The translations under genes were made by a program, and so were the position numbers. A stretch of DNA of 64,000 nt from Ensifer sp. USDA 6670 (GTDB lineage Bacteria > Pseudomonadota > Alphaproteobacteria > Rhizobiales > Rhizobiaceae), in contig ATWE01000003.1 in NCBI GenBank assembly GCA_000421085.1, forward strand, positions 372,001 to 436,000, in the 5' to 3' direction. The notes beneath the pieces are model-generated. The model saw only the letters and a list, made by a program, of their open reading frames with translations, did no database searches and was not told the DNA's origin. Each line of letters starts with the position of its first letter. The first letter of the stretch is position 1. Below, piece after piece: positions 1 to 8,641 of the stretch.

Positions 1-303
1 GTGGTCATATTGACCCGTGAGGACGGCGGTGGTCTCACCCGCAAAGGGATCATGCTCACGCACGAGCTCGTCGACGACGCGTTCGAAGGTGACCGTGAAC
101 GCGCAGCTGAAGCGGCACGATCCGGCGTGATCGACCATGAGGCAATGCGCCGGATCGAAAGTCCGGACAGGCTGGTTTATCACCCGCGAGGCGCAGCCGA
201 TCCTGCCGCCTGGACGCTTGCCGCATTCAGCCGTGACGATTTGGGACTGTTCGAAGGACCGGTCCGGTCCGGTGGGGCAGGGTCCGGCGGCATCCAGGTT
301 TAG
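1..303 (+). CDS. Hypothetical protein, probably the 3' part of a gene cut by the window edge
   Basis: This frame is open from the first base of the window and ends at TAG 301-303, so the true start may lie upstream. The visible 100 residues begin with a possible GTG and are acidic and Arg-rich, with a Gly/Ser-rich tail. There is no signal peptide or membrane segment. I recognise no domain. It is followed directly by a RIME-like repeat, which usually marks the end of a transcription unit. It could also be a spurious open frame in GC-rich DNA. Confidence 0.4.
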   Translation: MVILTREDGGGLTRKGIMLTHELVDDAFEGDRERAAEAARSGVIDHEAMRRIESPDRLVYHPRGAADPAAWTLAAFSRDDLGLFEGPVRSGGAGSGGIQV

Positions 304-412
304 AGCAGCTCCAACTGTGTAGCGGTTTCCATTCGCAAGTGCGTAGTTTCAAGGAGCTGGAGGGGATGAGGGCGGAAAATCCGCGCACAGTTTTCCTCAT
401 CCCGCTCTAGCT
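302..412. repeat. Rhizobial intergenic mosaic repeat (RIME-like), composite copy
   Basis: The left part (about 312-357) matches the repeat at 16587-16652: both read aactgtgta(g/a)cggtttcc, then a variable spacer, then gtgcgt(a/c)gtttcaa. The right part has the inverted arms ggggatgagggcgg and ttttcctcatcccgctcta around aaaatccgcgcac. That is the palindrome also seen at 19353-19463, 37371-37427 and 57500-57609. It lies between genes and carries no coding frame of its own. Rhizobial RIME elements are known short non-coding mosaics; assigning this copy to that family is by appearance. Confidence 0.75.
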
Positions 413-494
413 CCGCACAGGCGGGTTGCCAGGGAACATTCCTGTCAATCCGCGGTTGGCTAACCCGAAGGGACGTTCGAATGGAGAACATCCG

Positions 495-1262
495 ATGAAG
501 GGTATCCTTATCAAGAGTGCGCTCGCTTTAAGCCTCGGGGTTGCGTCCACCCCGGTCTTTGCACAGACGGAACAGCCGGCACAGGGCCAGTCCACCGAAT
601 GCCCGGCCGGGACGGAATGTCCGCAAGGGGGCGCGCAACAGGATCAGCAGCCTGATGCCCAGGGGGGCGCGACACAGCAGGACGGACAGACGGGCCAGGA
701 CCAGCAACAACCGGCAGATCAGCAACAGCCCACCGATCAGCAGCGACCGGCGGATCAAGGCGCTACCGACCAGCAGCAGGATCAGCAAGATCAACAAAAG
801 CAACCTGACCAGCAGCAGGACCAGCAGGGCGAAACCGGCACGCAGCAGGATCAAGGCGGTTCGCAAACCCAGGAGCAGGGGACCGACACGCAGACCCAGC
901 AGCAGGACTCCGGGCAGCAGCCCAAGCAAGGCGAAACCGAGCAGCCCGCTCAAGGCGAGTCCCAGTCGACCGAGCAGGGTCAGACCTCCGGCTCTTCTGG
1001 AAATGTCGACGTGACGGTAGAGCAGAAGACCGAAATCACGCAGGTCATCAAGGAAGAGAACGTCGAGCCAATCGACGTCGATTTCGATGTATCCGTCGGA
1101 GTGGCAGTGCCGGAGACCGTCAAGGTCAAGCTGAGGCCGCTGCCGACCCGCATCGTGAAGATCGTCCCAAGGTACGAAGGCTACCTGTTCTTCGTCCTCG
1201 CCGACGGCCGGATCGTCATCGTGGAACCGTCGTCGCTGGAGATCGTGGTGATTCTCGCCTGA
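495..1262 (+). CDS. Secreted glutamine-rich protein with a DUF1236-like C-terminus
   Basis: The product is 255 aa. I chose ATG 495 because it begins a clear signal peptide (MKGILIKSALALSLG, cleavage near VFA-QTEQ) and has GGAGA about 8 bases upstream; the frame upstream has no plausible leader. Residues of about 25-165 are low-complexity Gln/Asp/Gly/Thr sequence with irregular DQQQ and PDQQ repeats. The last 85 residues form an ordered beta-rich segment ending in a YFFV-D-GRIVIVEP-type motif. This resembles the DUF1236 module found in rhizobial periplasmic proteins. An exported structural or stress role is inference. The neighbours are an upstream repeat and a convergent transporter. Confidence 0.8.
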   Translation: MKGILIKSALALSLGVASTPVFAQTEQPAQGQSTECPAGTECPQGGAQQDQQPDAQGGATQQDGQTGQDQQQPADQQQPTDQQRPADQGATDQQQDQQDQQKQPDQQQDQQGETGTQQDQGGSQTQEQGTDTQTQQQDSGQQPKQGETEQPAQGESQSTEQGQTSGSSGNVDVTVEQKTEITQVIKEENVEPIDVDFDVSVGVAVPETVKVKLRPLPTRIVKIVPRYEGYLFFVLADGRIVIVEPSSLEIVVILA

Positions 1263-1279
1263 CAGCTTGCCCGATGAAG

Positions 1280-1308
1280 GGTCCGTCTGGGTCTCCGGGC
1301 GGACCTTT
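1280..1308. terminator. Candidate bidirectional terminator hairpin
   Basis: ggtccg at 1280-1285 pairs with cggacc at 1300-1305. The stem is extended inward by tctgg/ccggg with wobble pairs around a gtct loop, and only three Ts follow. It sits between two convergent genes, where a terminator is expected. The short T tract makes it a weak intrinsic terminator. Confidence 0.45.
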
Positions 1309-1361
1309 CAAGTCGTCCCACTGTCGTGTGATGTGGGTTTTCGATCCTATCCGGGGGCGTC

Positions 1362-2441
1362 TCAAGCATCGGGGTCCGAATTGTGCCGCCGCCAGATATC
1401 CAGGAGCAGCAGCGTTACGGTGAAGGCTACCGGGCCTATCACCAGCCCCGCCGACCCGAATACGATTATGCCTCCAATCATGCTCATAAAGGCCGTCAGC
1501 GTGTGGAGCTTCAGGCGGTCTCCCACGAAAATGGGGTAGAGAAGATTGTCGATGGTCGCGACCACTCCCGCGCCCCAGGCGACGAGTATGAACGCCTTTC
1601 CCCATTCGCCGCTCAGGGCGAGCGACAGCGCGGCGGGGAGCCAGACGATGAAGGCGCCGAGCACCGGCACGACGGCGAGCAAGCCCATGGCGAGTCCCCA
1701 GACCACGGGCGCCGGCAGACCGAGCAACCAGAACATCAGGCCGCCCATCGCGCCCTGTACGGCAGCAACGGCCACAGTGCCGAAGACGACGGCCTGGACC
1801 GTTTCGTTTACCCGCGTGAACAGCCGGTTCATCTCCTGCGAGCTGAGAGGCGAATGTTCCTTCAGCGCGCCTAGCGCTTGCTGGCCGTCACGGAGGAAAT
1901 AGAACAGAAAATAGAATGTCAGGATGGCGTCGACGATCTGGGCAACGGAGCCCCGCACGAATGAGGCGCTGAAGTTGGTGAGCCAACTGGTCGCGCTGCC
2001 TGCGATCCCGGCCAGATCGAGCTGCGTTTCGATCCAGACGATGAGCGGCGCAAGGCGCGGATAGTTGGCGAGCGCATCGCGCCAGGTGCCCGACCTCACA
2101 GCTTCCTCGACGATCTGTGCCCCTTTGGCAGCTTCGTTCACCAATCGTTCCGCCATGAAGGTGAGCGGAACAACCACGACGAAGAAGGCGATCGCCACGG
2201 TCGCCGCGGCCGCGGCTTCCGGGTAGCGGAAACGCTTTTCGATCCGACGATGCAGCGGCCGGAACATCACAGTGAGTACGAGCGCCCATGTGAGAGCGGG
2301 CAGGAAGGGCACGGCGAGGAAATAGCAAACGACCAATCCAACGGCGAGAGCGATAAGGGTTGCCAATGTCCGCGAACGCCGCGGCGTCAGTAGGCGGTCT
2401 GGAGCATCCTTTTCCTCATGTACGGAAACACTCTTCGCCAT
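1362..2441 (-). CDS. AI-2E family transporter (PerM/UPF0118 type)
   Basis: The product is 359 aa, the usual length for the family. After a short cytoplasmic N-terminus come paired membrane helices (about residues 25-85), an amphipathic middle region (about 90-190), and a block of further helices ending in a GGIIVFGSAGLVIGP-type motif. That last motif is typical of PF01594 proteins. Members include the proposed autoinducer-2 exporter TqsA and sodium/proton antiporters, so the substrate cannot be read from sequence. ATG 2441 is preceded by GAAG in a poor but acceptable spacing. It is a single gene, convergent with the Gln-rich protein and divergent from the AraC regulator. Confidence 0.85.
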   Translation of the reverse strand: MAKSVSVHEEKDAPDRLLTPRRSRTLATLIALAVGLVVCYFLAVPFLPALTWALVLTVMFRPLHRRIEKRFRYPEAAAAATVAIAFFVVVVPLTFMAERLVNEAAKGAQIVEEAVRSGTWRDALANYPRLAPLIVWIETQLDLAGIAGSATSWLTNFSASFVRGSVAQIVDAILTFYFLFYFLRDGQQALGALKEHSPLSSQEMNRLFTRVNETVQAVVFGTVAVAAVQGAMGGLMFWLLGLPAPVVWGLAMGLLAVVPVLGAFIVWLPAALSLALSGEWGKAFILVAWGAGVVATIDNLLYPIFVGDRLKLHTLTAFMSMIGGIIVFGSAGLVIGPVAFTVTLLLLDIWRRHNSDPDA

Positions 2442-2751
2442 CGCGTTTTCTTCGCCCGTTTGCGGCAGTTTGGGTCCAGTGGGACAGACTTGTCAAAAGA
2501 TAACGCATCTCAACCGAAAGACGTTGCGACGGCCTGATGTAAACGGGCGCACCATACGAGAATTACCCCGGCAAAGCCCGATGGTCTTGGCTTGTGGGCC
2601 ACTACACGACACTTTGAAAATGGTTTGGTAGCGCAATCGGCGTGGATGCTGGAGAGTTCGTGCGGGGGGGGAGGTGAGGACCTGGGACGCATGCCGGTGG
2701 CGCATGCGCACCGGCGCAGGTTTTGGTTCGGTGGAACACAGGACGATCGAT
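2442..2751. other. Divergent intergenic region, 310 bp
   Basis: The region separates the AI-2E transporter (minus) from the AraC regulator (plus) and should hold both promoters. I see no clear palindrome, repeat or RNA gene. Open frames cross it on both strands but have no start with a ribosome binding site and no recognisable product. A poly-G tract lies near 2665-2673. Confidence 0.4.
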
Positions 2752-3630
2752 ATGCCTTTCAGGCCGCTTTTCGGTAGTGGGCGAATTCGGACTGCCGGAG
2801 AGCAGCCGGCGCAGCCCACAACCGCTTCTTGGGCCGATTCCTCCGTCGTTTTCGATCGTCGACGATGGGCGTGTCAGGAAGCCGAACTTCGCTGGACGGC
2901 GCCGCATCACGTGCTCGTTCTGACGGAGGAAGGCGCCACATCGCAGACCTCCATTCGATCCGATGGGAAAATGGTTTATGAGGGGCAGGACCGATCCGGT
3001 GCGATAACGTTCGTGCCCGCGGGGGTTGAACGCCTCGGTGCCTATCGCGATGTCGATCTTACCTATTCCGCCCTGTGGATCGATCCCCGGTCTCGCGCCG
3101 GTGATCACCTGAAGGATTTGCCGGTCCTGATAAACAAGGGCGACAGTGTGATCGGCGCGCTGTTGAAAGCGTTGAGCAGCGAGATATGCAGCGGCCATAT
3201 CCCGGATTCGGCCTATATGGAACATCTGATCGCGCTTATCACTTTGCGCATACGCGGCTTCGCTCATGAGCCCGTCCCGGCTCCCCGCCATGGCTCCCTT
3301 GGCAGCCGTGTCGTCAAACGGGTCCGCGACTATATCGACGCACATCTTGATGGCGACATTTCCCTCGGAGATTTGGCCGATGTCGCCGGTGTTGCCCCGG
3401 ATTCTTTTGCCCGTCGCTTCAAAGTGACGACCGGCTGCGCGCCTTACGCCTATGTGCTCGAGGAACGCATCCGGCGTTCGGAGGCACTCCTGTGCGAGAC
3501 CGACGCCGCGCTGAGCGCGATCGCCTTGACCTGCGGCTTCTCGAGTCAGAGCCACTTCACCACGACCTTCAAGCGCCTGCGCGGCGTCACCCCGCGCGCT
3601 TACCGGTCAAAAGTTATTCCGGAATCCTGA
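2752..3630 (+). CDS. AraC family transcriptional regulator
   Basis: The product is 292 aa from ATG 2752, which has AGGA upstream; a longer in-frame start at 2674 is possible. The N-terminal 180 residues form a sensor half with no named match. Residues of about 190-290 are the two helix-turn-helix AraC domain: SLGDLADVAGVAPDSFARRF is the first HTH, and IALTCGFSSQSHFTTTFKR followed by GVTPRAYR is the family signature. It stands 123 bp upstream of paoABC on the same strand, so it is the likely regulator of that aldehyde oxidoreductase. The inducer is unknown. Confidence 0.85.
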   Translation: MPFRPLFGSGRIRTAGEQPAQPTTASWADSSVVFDRRRWACQEAELRWTAPHHVLVLTEEGATSQTSIRSDGKMVYEGQDRSGAITFVPAGVERLGAYRDVDLTYSALWIDPRSRAGDHLKDLPVLINKGDSVIGALLKALSSEICSGHIPDSAYMEHLIALITLRIRGFAHEPVPAPRHGSLGSRVVKRVRDYIDAHLDGDISLGDLADVAGVAPDSFARRFKVTTGCAPYAYVLEERIRRSEALLCETDAALSAIALTCGFSSQSHFTTTFKRLRGVTPRAYRSKVIPES

Positions 3631-3753
3631 CAACCCCGCCGAGATCCTGAAAGAAAAGGCACGCGCGCGCCGCCATGTTGTGTCGCGTCGCTGCGCGCCG
3701 CTCGTGCGTTTCAGGCGGCGTGCATCCTTCGCAGTCGAATCCGGAGATGACTC

Positions 3754-4413
3754 ATGGACGAAACTCAAAAGGACAATGGACCGACGCGAAGGGCCGTGCT
3801 GGAGGGCGGTGCAGCCACGACCCTGCTCGTCATGGCAGGCCTGCCCATCGGGCGTTCCGCTGCAGCCGACGCCGCTGCTGCACCGTCAGCAACTCCGACG
3901 TCCACGCTGCAGGTGCTGCTCAACATCAATTCCAACAACGTCGCGGTGGAAGTGGATCCGCGGACCACGCTGCTCGACACCTTGCGCAACCATCTCGGTC
4001 TTACCGGTTCGAAAAAGGGTTGCGACCATGGTCAATGCGGAGCCTGCACCGTTCTTGTGAATGGACGCCGGATCAATGCCTGTCTGACGCTCGCCGCGAT
4101 GCATGAGGGCGATGAGATCACCACGATCGAGGGACTTGCGGGTGAGGACGAACTTCACCCGGTGCAAGCGGCATTCATCGAACATGATGGCTTTCAGTGC
4201 GGCTATTGCACGCCCGGGCAGATTTGCTCCGCGGTCGGAATGCTGCGGGAGATCAGGGAAGGTTGGCCGAGCCACGCAAGCGCGGATGTTACGGCGGCTC
4301 CGTCCACGCTCACCGATGCCGAAATCCGCGAGCGCATGAGCGGCAATCTCTGCCGCTGCGCCGCTTACCCCAACATCGTAGCCGCCATTCGCGATGCGGC
4401 AGAGAGGTCATGA
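3754..4413 (+). CDS. paoA: Aldehyde oxidoreductase 2Fe-2S subunit with Tat signal
   Basis: The product is 219 aa and resembles the small subunit of E. coli PaoABC (YagTSR). A twin-arginine type leader (RRAVLEGGAATTLLVMAGL, about residues 12-30) predicts export of the folded complex to the periplasm. The plant-type 2Fe-2S cluster is at C90, C95, C98 and C110. The second cluster is in the helical domain at C149, C152, C200 and C202. It is the first gene of a three-gene operon in the usual order small-FAD-molybdenum subunit. The complex passes electrons from aldehyde oxidation at Mo through the FeS centres to FAD. The substrate is unknown; aromatic aldehydes are typical. Confidence 0.92.
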   Translation: MDETQKDNGPTRRAVLEGGAATTLLVMAGLPIGRSAAADAAAAPSATPTSTLQVLLNINSNNVAVEVDPRTTLLDTLRNHLGLTGSKKGCDHGQCGACTVLVNGRRINACLTLAAMHEGDEITTIEGLAGEDELHPVQAAFIEHDGFQCGYCTPGQICSAVGMLREIREGWPSHASADVTAAPSTLTDAEIRERMSGNLCRCAAYPNIVAAIRDAAERS

Positions 4414-4416
4414 AGC

Positions 4417-5403
4417 ATGCAACCCTTCTCCTATCAGCGGGCCGACACAGTGAAAACGGCCGTTGCGGCTGTGGCGGGCCGGCCGGCGGCACGTTTCATC
4501 GCCGGGGGCACCAATCTCCTGGACCTGATGAAGCTGGGTATCGAGCGCCCGGAGCATCTCGTCGACATCGGCCGTCTGCCACTCGACCGTATCGAGCCGA
4601 CCGGGGAGGGCGGACTGCGTGTCGGCGCTCAGGTCCGCAATAGCGATCTCGCCGCCGATCCGACAGTCAGGTCACGCTACCCGGCTCTGTCTCAGGCGCT
4701 GTTGGCGGGCGCCTCCGGCCAGATACGAAACAAGGCTTCGACAGGCGGCAACCTCCTCCAGCGCACGCGATGCCCCTATTTCTACGACCGCAACATGCCT
4801 TGCAACAAACGGGAACCGGGCGCCGGTTGCGCTGCGCTCAGGGGCTTCAACCGCATGCATGCGGTCATCGGAACGAGCCAGGCGTGCATTGCCGTTCATC
4901 CCTCAGACATGGCGGTCGCCATGGCGGTGCTCGACGCTACAGTCGAAACCGTCTCACCGGGCGGTGAAACGCGTTCGATCCCGATCGGGGATCTCTACCG
5001 GCTGCCTGGCACGACGCCCCACCAGGAGACGGTGCTTGCCCACGGCGAAATGATCACCGGCGTCACTCTGCCGCCACCGCCCGCGGGCCGGCAGACATAT
5101 CGCAAGGTGCGCGACCGTGCCTCCTACGCGTTCGCCCTGGTTTCCGTTGCAGCAATCATCGAGGTTTCCGGCAATCGGGTGCGAACCGCTCGTGTCGCCT
5201 TGGGCGGCGTCGCGCCGAAGCCCTGGCGGGCACTGGAAACCGAGAGCAGGCTCGCGGGTGCGGCACTAACGGACCATGTGCTGACGGACGCAGCGGAGGC
5301 CGCAATGGCGGGAGCCGTCGGACATGGCGGCAACGATTTCAAAATTCCCTTGGGCAAGCGGACCGTGCGTTACACGCTCGCCTCCGTGGCCGAACAAGCG
5401 TGA
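4417..5403 (+). CDS. paoB: Aldehyde oxidoreductase FAD-binding subunit
   Basis: The product is 328 aa, starting 3 bases after paoA stops, with GAGAGG upstream of the ATG. It is the medium subunit of the xanthine oxidase family, with the FAD loop [15 protein letters not shown] at about residues 27-41. It also has the extra cysteines C119, C129, C138 and C157 that bind a 4Fe-4S cluster in E. coli PaoB, a mark of the PaoABC subfamily rather than ordinary xanthine dehydrogenases. It has no leader of its own, so export by hitchhiking with the Tat-bearing PaoA is expected. Confidence 0.92.
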   Translation: MQPFSYQRADTVKTAVAAVAGRPAARFIAGGTNLLDLMKLGIERPEHLVDIGRLPLDRIEPTGEGGLRVGAQVRNSDLAADPTVRSRYPALSQALLAGASGQIRNKASTGGNLLQRTRCPYFYDRNMPCNKREPGAGCAALRGFNRMHAVIGTSQACIAVHPSDMAVAMAVLDATVETVSPGGETRSIPIGDLYRLPGTTPHQETVLAHGEMITGVTLPPPPAGRQTYRKVRDRASYAFALVSVAAIIEVSGNRVRTARVALGGVAPKPWRALETESRLAGAALTDHVLTDAAEAAMAGAVGHGGNDFKIPLGKRTVRYTLASVAEQA

Positions 5404-5425
5404 ACCGAGAAAACTGGTGGAAACT

Positions 5426-7711
5426 ATGACGGATAAGGCGCAGCGACATACCACAAGCGGTGGCGGCAGCTTCACAGGCAAACCTGTCGACCGCGTCGAT
5501 GGACCGATCAAGGTTACCGGCACCGCTACCTACGCCTACGAAGTTGCCGAGGGCCCGCCTCCGGCTTTCGGTTTTGTGCTGGGTGCGGGCATCGCCAAAG
5601 GCCGCATTCTGGAAATCGAAACCGGCCTGGCCGAACGAACGCCGGGCGTCCTTCACGTGATGACGCATCTGAATGCACCGCCCCAACCGGAATTTGGTCC
5701 GGCCGTCACGCCGGCCGTGCGCGAGGTTTTCACCCGTGCGCGACCCGTGCTCCGTGACAATCGCATTCGCTACTATGACGAACCCATCGCTCTTGTGGTT
5801 GGCGAGACCTTCGAGGCCGCACGCGCCGCTGCGGCCCTCATCAAGGTTCGCTACGAAGAAGCAGCCGGCGACTTCGGCCTCGAAGAGCGCCGCCAGGCGG
5901 CTTACGCACCGCAGCGGACCAATGCAGGCTTTGATACGGACAGCGCAGTGGGCGATTTCGATGCGGCCTTTTCCGAGGCGGCGGTACGGATCGACATGAC
6001 CTACCGTACGCCCTATCAGCACCACAATCCGATGGAGCCCCATGCGACGTTGGCTATCTGGCAGGGTGACGACGTGACCATCCATACCTCGGCGCAGACC
6101 CTCTCGAACTTTCGTGCCGGCCTCGCTGCCACGCTGGGCGTTCCTCTCGAGCGCGTGCGCGTGATCAGCCGTTACATCGGTGGTGGTTTCGGCTCCAAGC
6201 TCATCGTCCATGCCGATTCGGTGCTCGCGGCCCTAGCCGCGCGCATTCTCGGAAGACCCGTCAAGGTCGCCCTAACGCGCCAGCAAATGTTCGCCAATGC
6301 CGGGCACCGTGCGGAAATGCTCCAGAACGTTCGATTGGGCGCGAGCCCCGATGGAAAGCTGCTGGCTCTCGGGCACGATGTCTGGTCGGCCACCTCTCGA
6401 ATTGAGGAATTCTGCGAGCAGACGGCGGTCTTCGCCCGTTCGCTCTATGCCGCACCCAGTCGCCTGACCCGCCACCGGCTGGTTCCAGTCGACCTCAACA
6501 GAGGCGAGTGGATGCGATCGCCTGGCGAGGCGCCAGGCATGCTCGCGCTGGAATGCGCCATGGACGAGTTGGCCGAGCGGCTGGGTCTTGACCCGATCGA
6601 GCTCAGGATCCGCAATGAGCCCGATCTCGATCCGGAGCGCGGGGTGCCGTTCTCCACGCGCAACCTCGTGGCATGCATGCAGGAGGGGGCGCGGCGCTTC
6701 GGTTGGGAGCGGCGCAGGTCGGAACCGGGCAGGCTGCGCGAAGGCCGGAAGTTGGTTGGCCTCGGCATGGCCGCTGCGATCCGGCCAAACTACATGGGAG
6801 CGGCGGCGGCCTCGGTTCGGATCGACGCGGAGGGACGAGTGACCGCTCGCCTCGACATGACCGATATCGGTACGGGGACCTATACCATCCTGACGCAGAT
6901 CGCCGCCGATGCCTTAGGCGTTCCGCTTGCGGCAGTCACGATCGAGCTTGGGGATACCAACTTTCCCTTGACGGCAGGCTCCGGCGGTTCCTGGGGAGCA
7001 GCAAGTGCCGGGACGGCCCTTCTGCGGGCGTGCGAAGCATTGAAACGGAAGATCGTGACCGCGGCGCGCACGCGAACGGGTGCACCGGCCCAGAATCCCG
7101 GGACTGACGACGTCACTATCGTCGCGGGAGCGGTCCGGCTAGGCGATCGGCCCGAAGGGTTGGCGGAATTCATGCGGCGCGTCGCACCCCAAGGGCTCGA
7201 CGCGACGGGTTCGGTCGAGGCCGGTGCGAACACCGAGAGCTACCGCGCATTCTCGCAGCATTCCTACGGCGCGCACTTCGCCGAGGTCAGCGTCGACTGC
7301 GACACCGGCGAGATCCGTGCGAGACGCTTGCTCGCCGTGATCGGCGCAGGCCGTATTCTCAACGCGAAGACGGCCCGGTCACAGATTCTCGGAGGTATGA
7401 CCTGGGGCCTCGGCGCAGCCTTGATGGAGGAAACCGTCCTTGACCGCCGCTACGGATGTTTCGTCAATCATGACCTTGCCGAGTACCACCTTCCGGTCAA
7501 TAGCGACGTTCCCGACCTCGAGGTCGTGTTCATCGAGGAGAACGATGACAAGGCCAACCCTTTCGGCGCGAAAGGCCTCGGAGAGCTCGGCGTTTGCGGT
7601 GCCGGCGCGGCAATCGCCAACGCGGTCTATAACGCCACCGGAGTAAGGGTTCGCGACTTCCCGCTGACCCTGGACAAAGTCCTGCCGGGTCTGGCGACGG
7701 TTGCGCTTTGA
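5426..7711 (+). CDS. paoC: Aldehyde oxidoreductase molybdenum-binding subunit
   Basis: The product is 761 aa from ATG 5426, chosen because GGTGG lies just upstream and the conserved N-terminus begins here (GKPVDRVDGPIKVTGTATYA). It is the large catalytic subunit of the xanthine oxidase family. Visible marks are the molybdopterin loop IGGGFGSK near residue 255 and the C-terminal GAKGLGELGVCG motif holding the catalytic glutamate, near residue 720. Substrate aldehyde is oxidised to the acid here. It ends an operon with paoA and paoB. A MocA/XdhC-type maturation gene is not present next to it, so cofactor insertion must rely on a gene elsewhere. Confidence 0.92.
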   Translation: MTDKAQRHTTSGGGSFTGKPVDRVDGPIKVTGTATYAYEVAEGPPPAFGFVLGAGIAKGRILEIETGLAERTPGVLHVMTHLNAPPQPEFGPAVTPAVREVFTRARPVLRDNRIRYYDEPIALVVGETFEAARAAAALIKVRYEEAAGDFGLEERRQAAYAPQRTNAGFDTDSAVGDFDAAFSEAAVRIDMTYRTPYQHHNPMEPHATLAIWQGDDVTIHTSAQTLSNFRAGLAATLGVPLERVRVISRYIGGGFGSKLIVHADSVLAALAARILGRPVKVALTRQQMFANAGHRAEMLQNVRLGASPDGKLLALGHDVWSATSRIEEFCEQTAVFARSLYAAPSRLTRHRLVPVDLNRGEWMRSPGEAPGMLALECAMDELAERLGLDPIELRIRNEPDLDPERGVPFSTRNLVACMQEGARRFGWERRRSEPGRLREGRKLVGLGMAAAIRPNYMGAAAASVRIDAEGRVTARLDMTDIGTGTYTILTQIAADALGVPLAAVTIELGDTNFPLTAGSGGSWGAASAGTALLRACEALKRKIVTAARTRTGAPAQNPGTDDVTIVAGAVRLGDRPEGLAEFMRRVAPQGLDATGSVEAGANTESYRAFSQHSYGAHFAEVSVDCDTGEIRARRLLAVIGAGRILNAKTARSQILGGMTWGLGAALMEETVLDRRYGCFVNHDLAEYHLPVNSDVPDLEVVFIEENDDKANPFGAKGLGELGVCGAGAAIANAVYNATGVRVRDFPLTLDKVLPGLATVAL

Positions 7712-7739
7712 GTTCCCGCGAAACGTGCTGCGGACCCGT

Positions 7740-8588
7740 TCAGGTCGGTGTCGAGCCCATCACCAGACCTTCGATATCGTGTTTCTGCGTGACGGGGATC
7801 AGCTCATCGACAACCCTGCAGACGAGGTGCTGCTTCACCAGAACGGGCAGGGCATCAAAGTAATCCTGCGTCACCATCATGTCGTGCAGTTCGGCGTGAC
7901 CGGCGCCGGGTGCGTCGACGCCGAGGACCATGACCGGGCGGGCGATCGGCGAAGCATGTTCCGTACCCCGGTGGATGGTGAGCGCCGAGCGGCACGAAAC
8001 ATCGCCCAGCTTCGGATACTTGCGTGTCGCGAGCTCCTGAAACTCAGGCCACCTCTCCTTGGGCGGGAACATTTCATGCTTCCACTCCCTGCCGTCGAGC
8101 CACTGGGTGCCGGGCGCGATCTCGAACGGCCCCATATCCTCCGTCACATCCACGCCGGTGAGGTTGAAGGCAAGCGAGGTGATGCGGTGCTCGACGTAGG
8201 TTTCGGGCGGCGAGGGGAAGTCGCGATGCCAGGGTTGGTATTTCGCTCCCTGAAACGGCACGTCGAAGCCGATCTCGACGATCTGGTAATCGGGACCGAG
8301 CACAGCCTCGCACATGCCGGCCACCCACGGATGGGTGACGAGGTCGACGAAGCCGGAAAAATCCTGCGGATGAATCTCGACGTACCAGCGGCGCGGTCCA
8401 CGGCCGACGGCACCACCCGGCCGCTGAATGGCCGACCAGAAGGCCGTCATCATGTCCTCACGCATCGTTTCGGCCCATTCGCGCGAGAAGGCGCTCTTCA
8501 GTCCGGTAATGCCCTCCCGTTGCAAGGCTTCGACGGACGCGCTGAAATCGTAGCCCGACCGGGTTTCATGGATCGCTGTCGTAGTCAT
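7740..8588 (-). CDS. Phytanoyl-CoA dioxygenase family Fe(II)/2-oxoglutarate enzyme
   Basis: The product is 282 aa from ATG 8588, which has AGGAGA upstream; a longer open frame reaches 8756 but lacks a ribosome site. The PhyH-type jelly roll shows the iron-binding HxD in WHRDF and a distal histidine in the segment LTIHRGTEHASP, with an MGPFEIAPGTQW strand between them. This family hydroxylates or oxidatively cleaves small molecules using O2 and 2-oxoglutarate. It is the last gene of the minus-strand importer operon (53 bp after the permease), so its substrate is probably the imported compound or an early product. The substrate cannot be named. Confidence 0.85.
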   Translation of the reverse strand: MTTTAIHETRSGYDFSASVEALQREGITGLKSAFSREWAETMREDMMTAFWSAIQRPGGAVGRGPRRWYVEIHPQDFSGFVDLVTHPWVAGMCEAVLGPDYQIVEIGFDVPFQGAKYQPWHRDFPSPPETYVEHRITSLAFNLTGVDVTEDMGPFEIAPGTQWLDGREWKHEMFPPKERWPEFQELATRKYPKLGDVSCRSALTIHRGTEHASPIARPVMVLGVDAPGAGHAELHDMMVTQDYFDALPVLVKQHLVCRVVDELIPVTQKHDIEGLVMGSTPT

Positions 8589-8641
8589 CACATCTCCTCT
8601 TGCTTTCGCATTGTCGCGGGTTTCGCCGACCTTGCCGCATC

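Noticed and set aside
640..980. Repeated cagcag/gatcag units considered as a tandem repeat array or CRISPR
   Set aside because: The units are irregular, have no spacers and are simply Gln/Asp codons of the secreted protein.
2602..3555. A 317-codon minus-strand frame opposite the AraC gene
   Set aside because: The AraC HTH signature on the plus strand is clear and the minus frame has no family resemblance.
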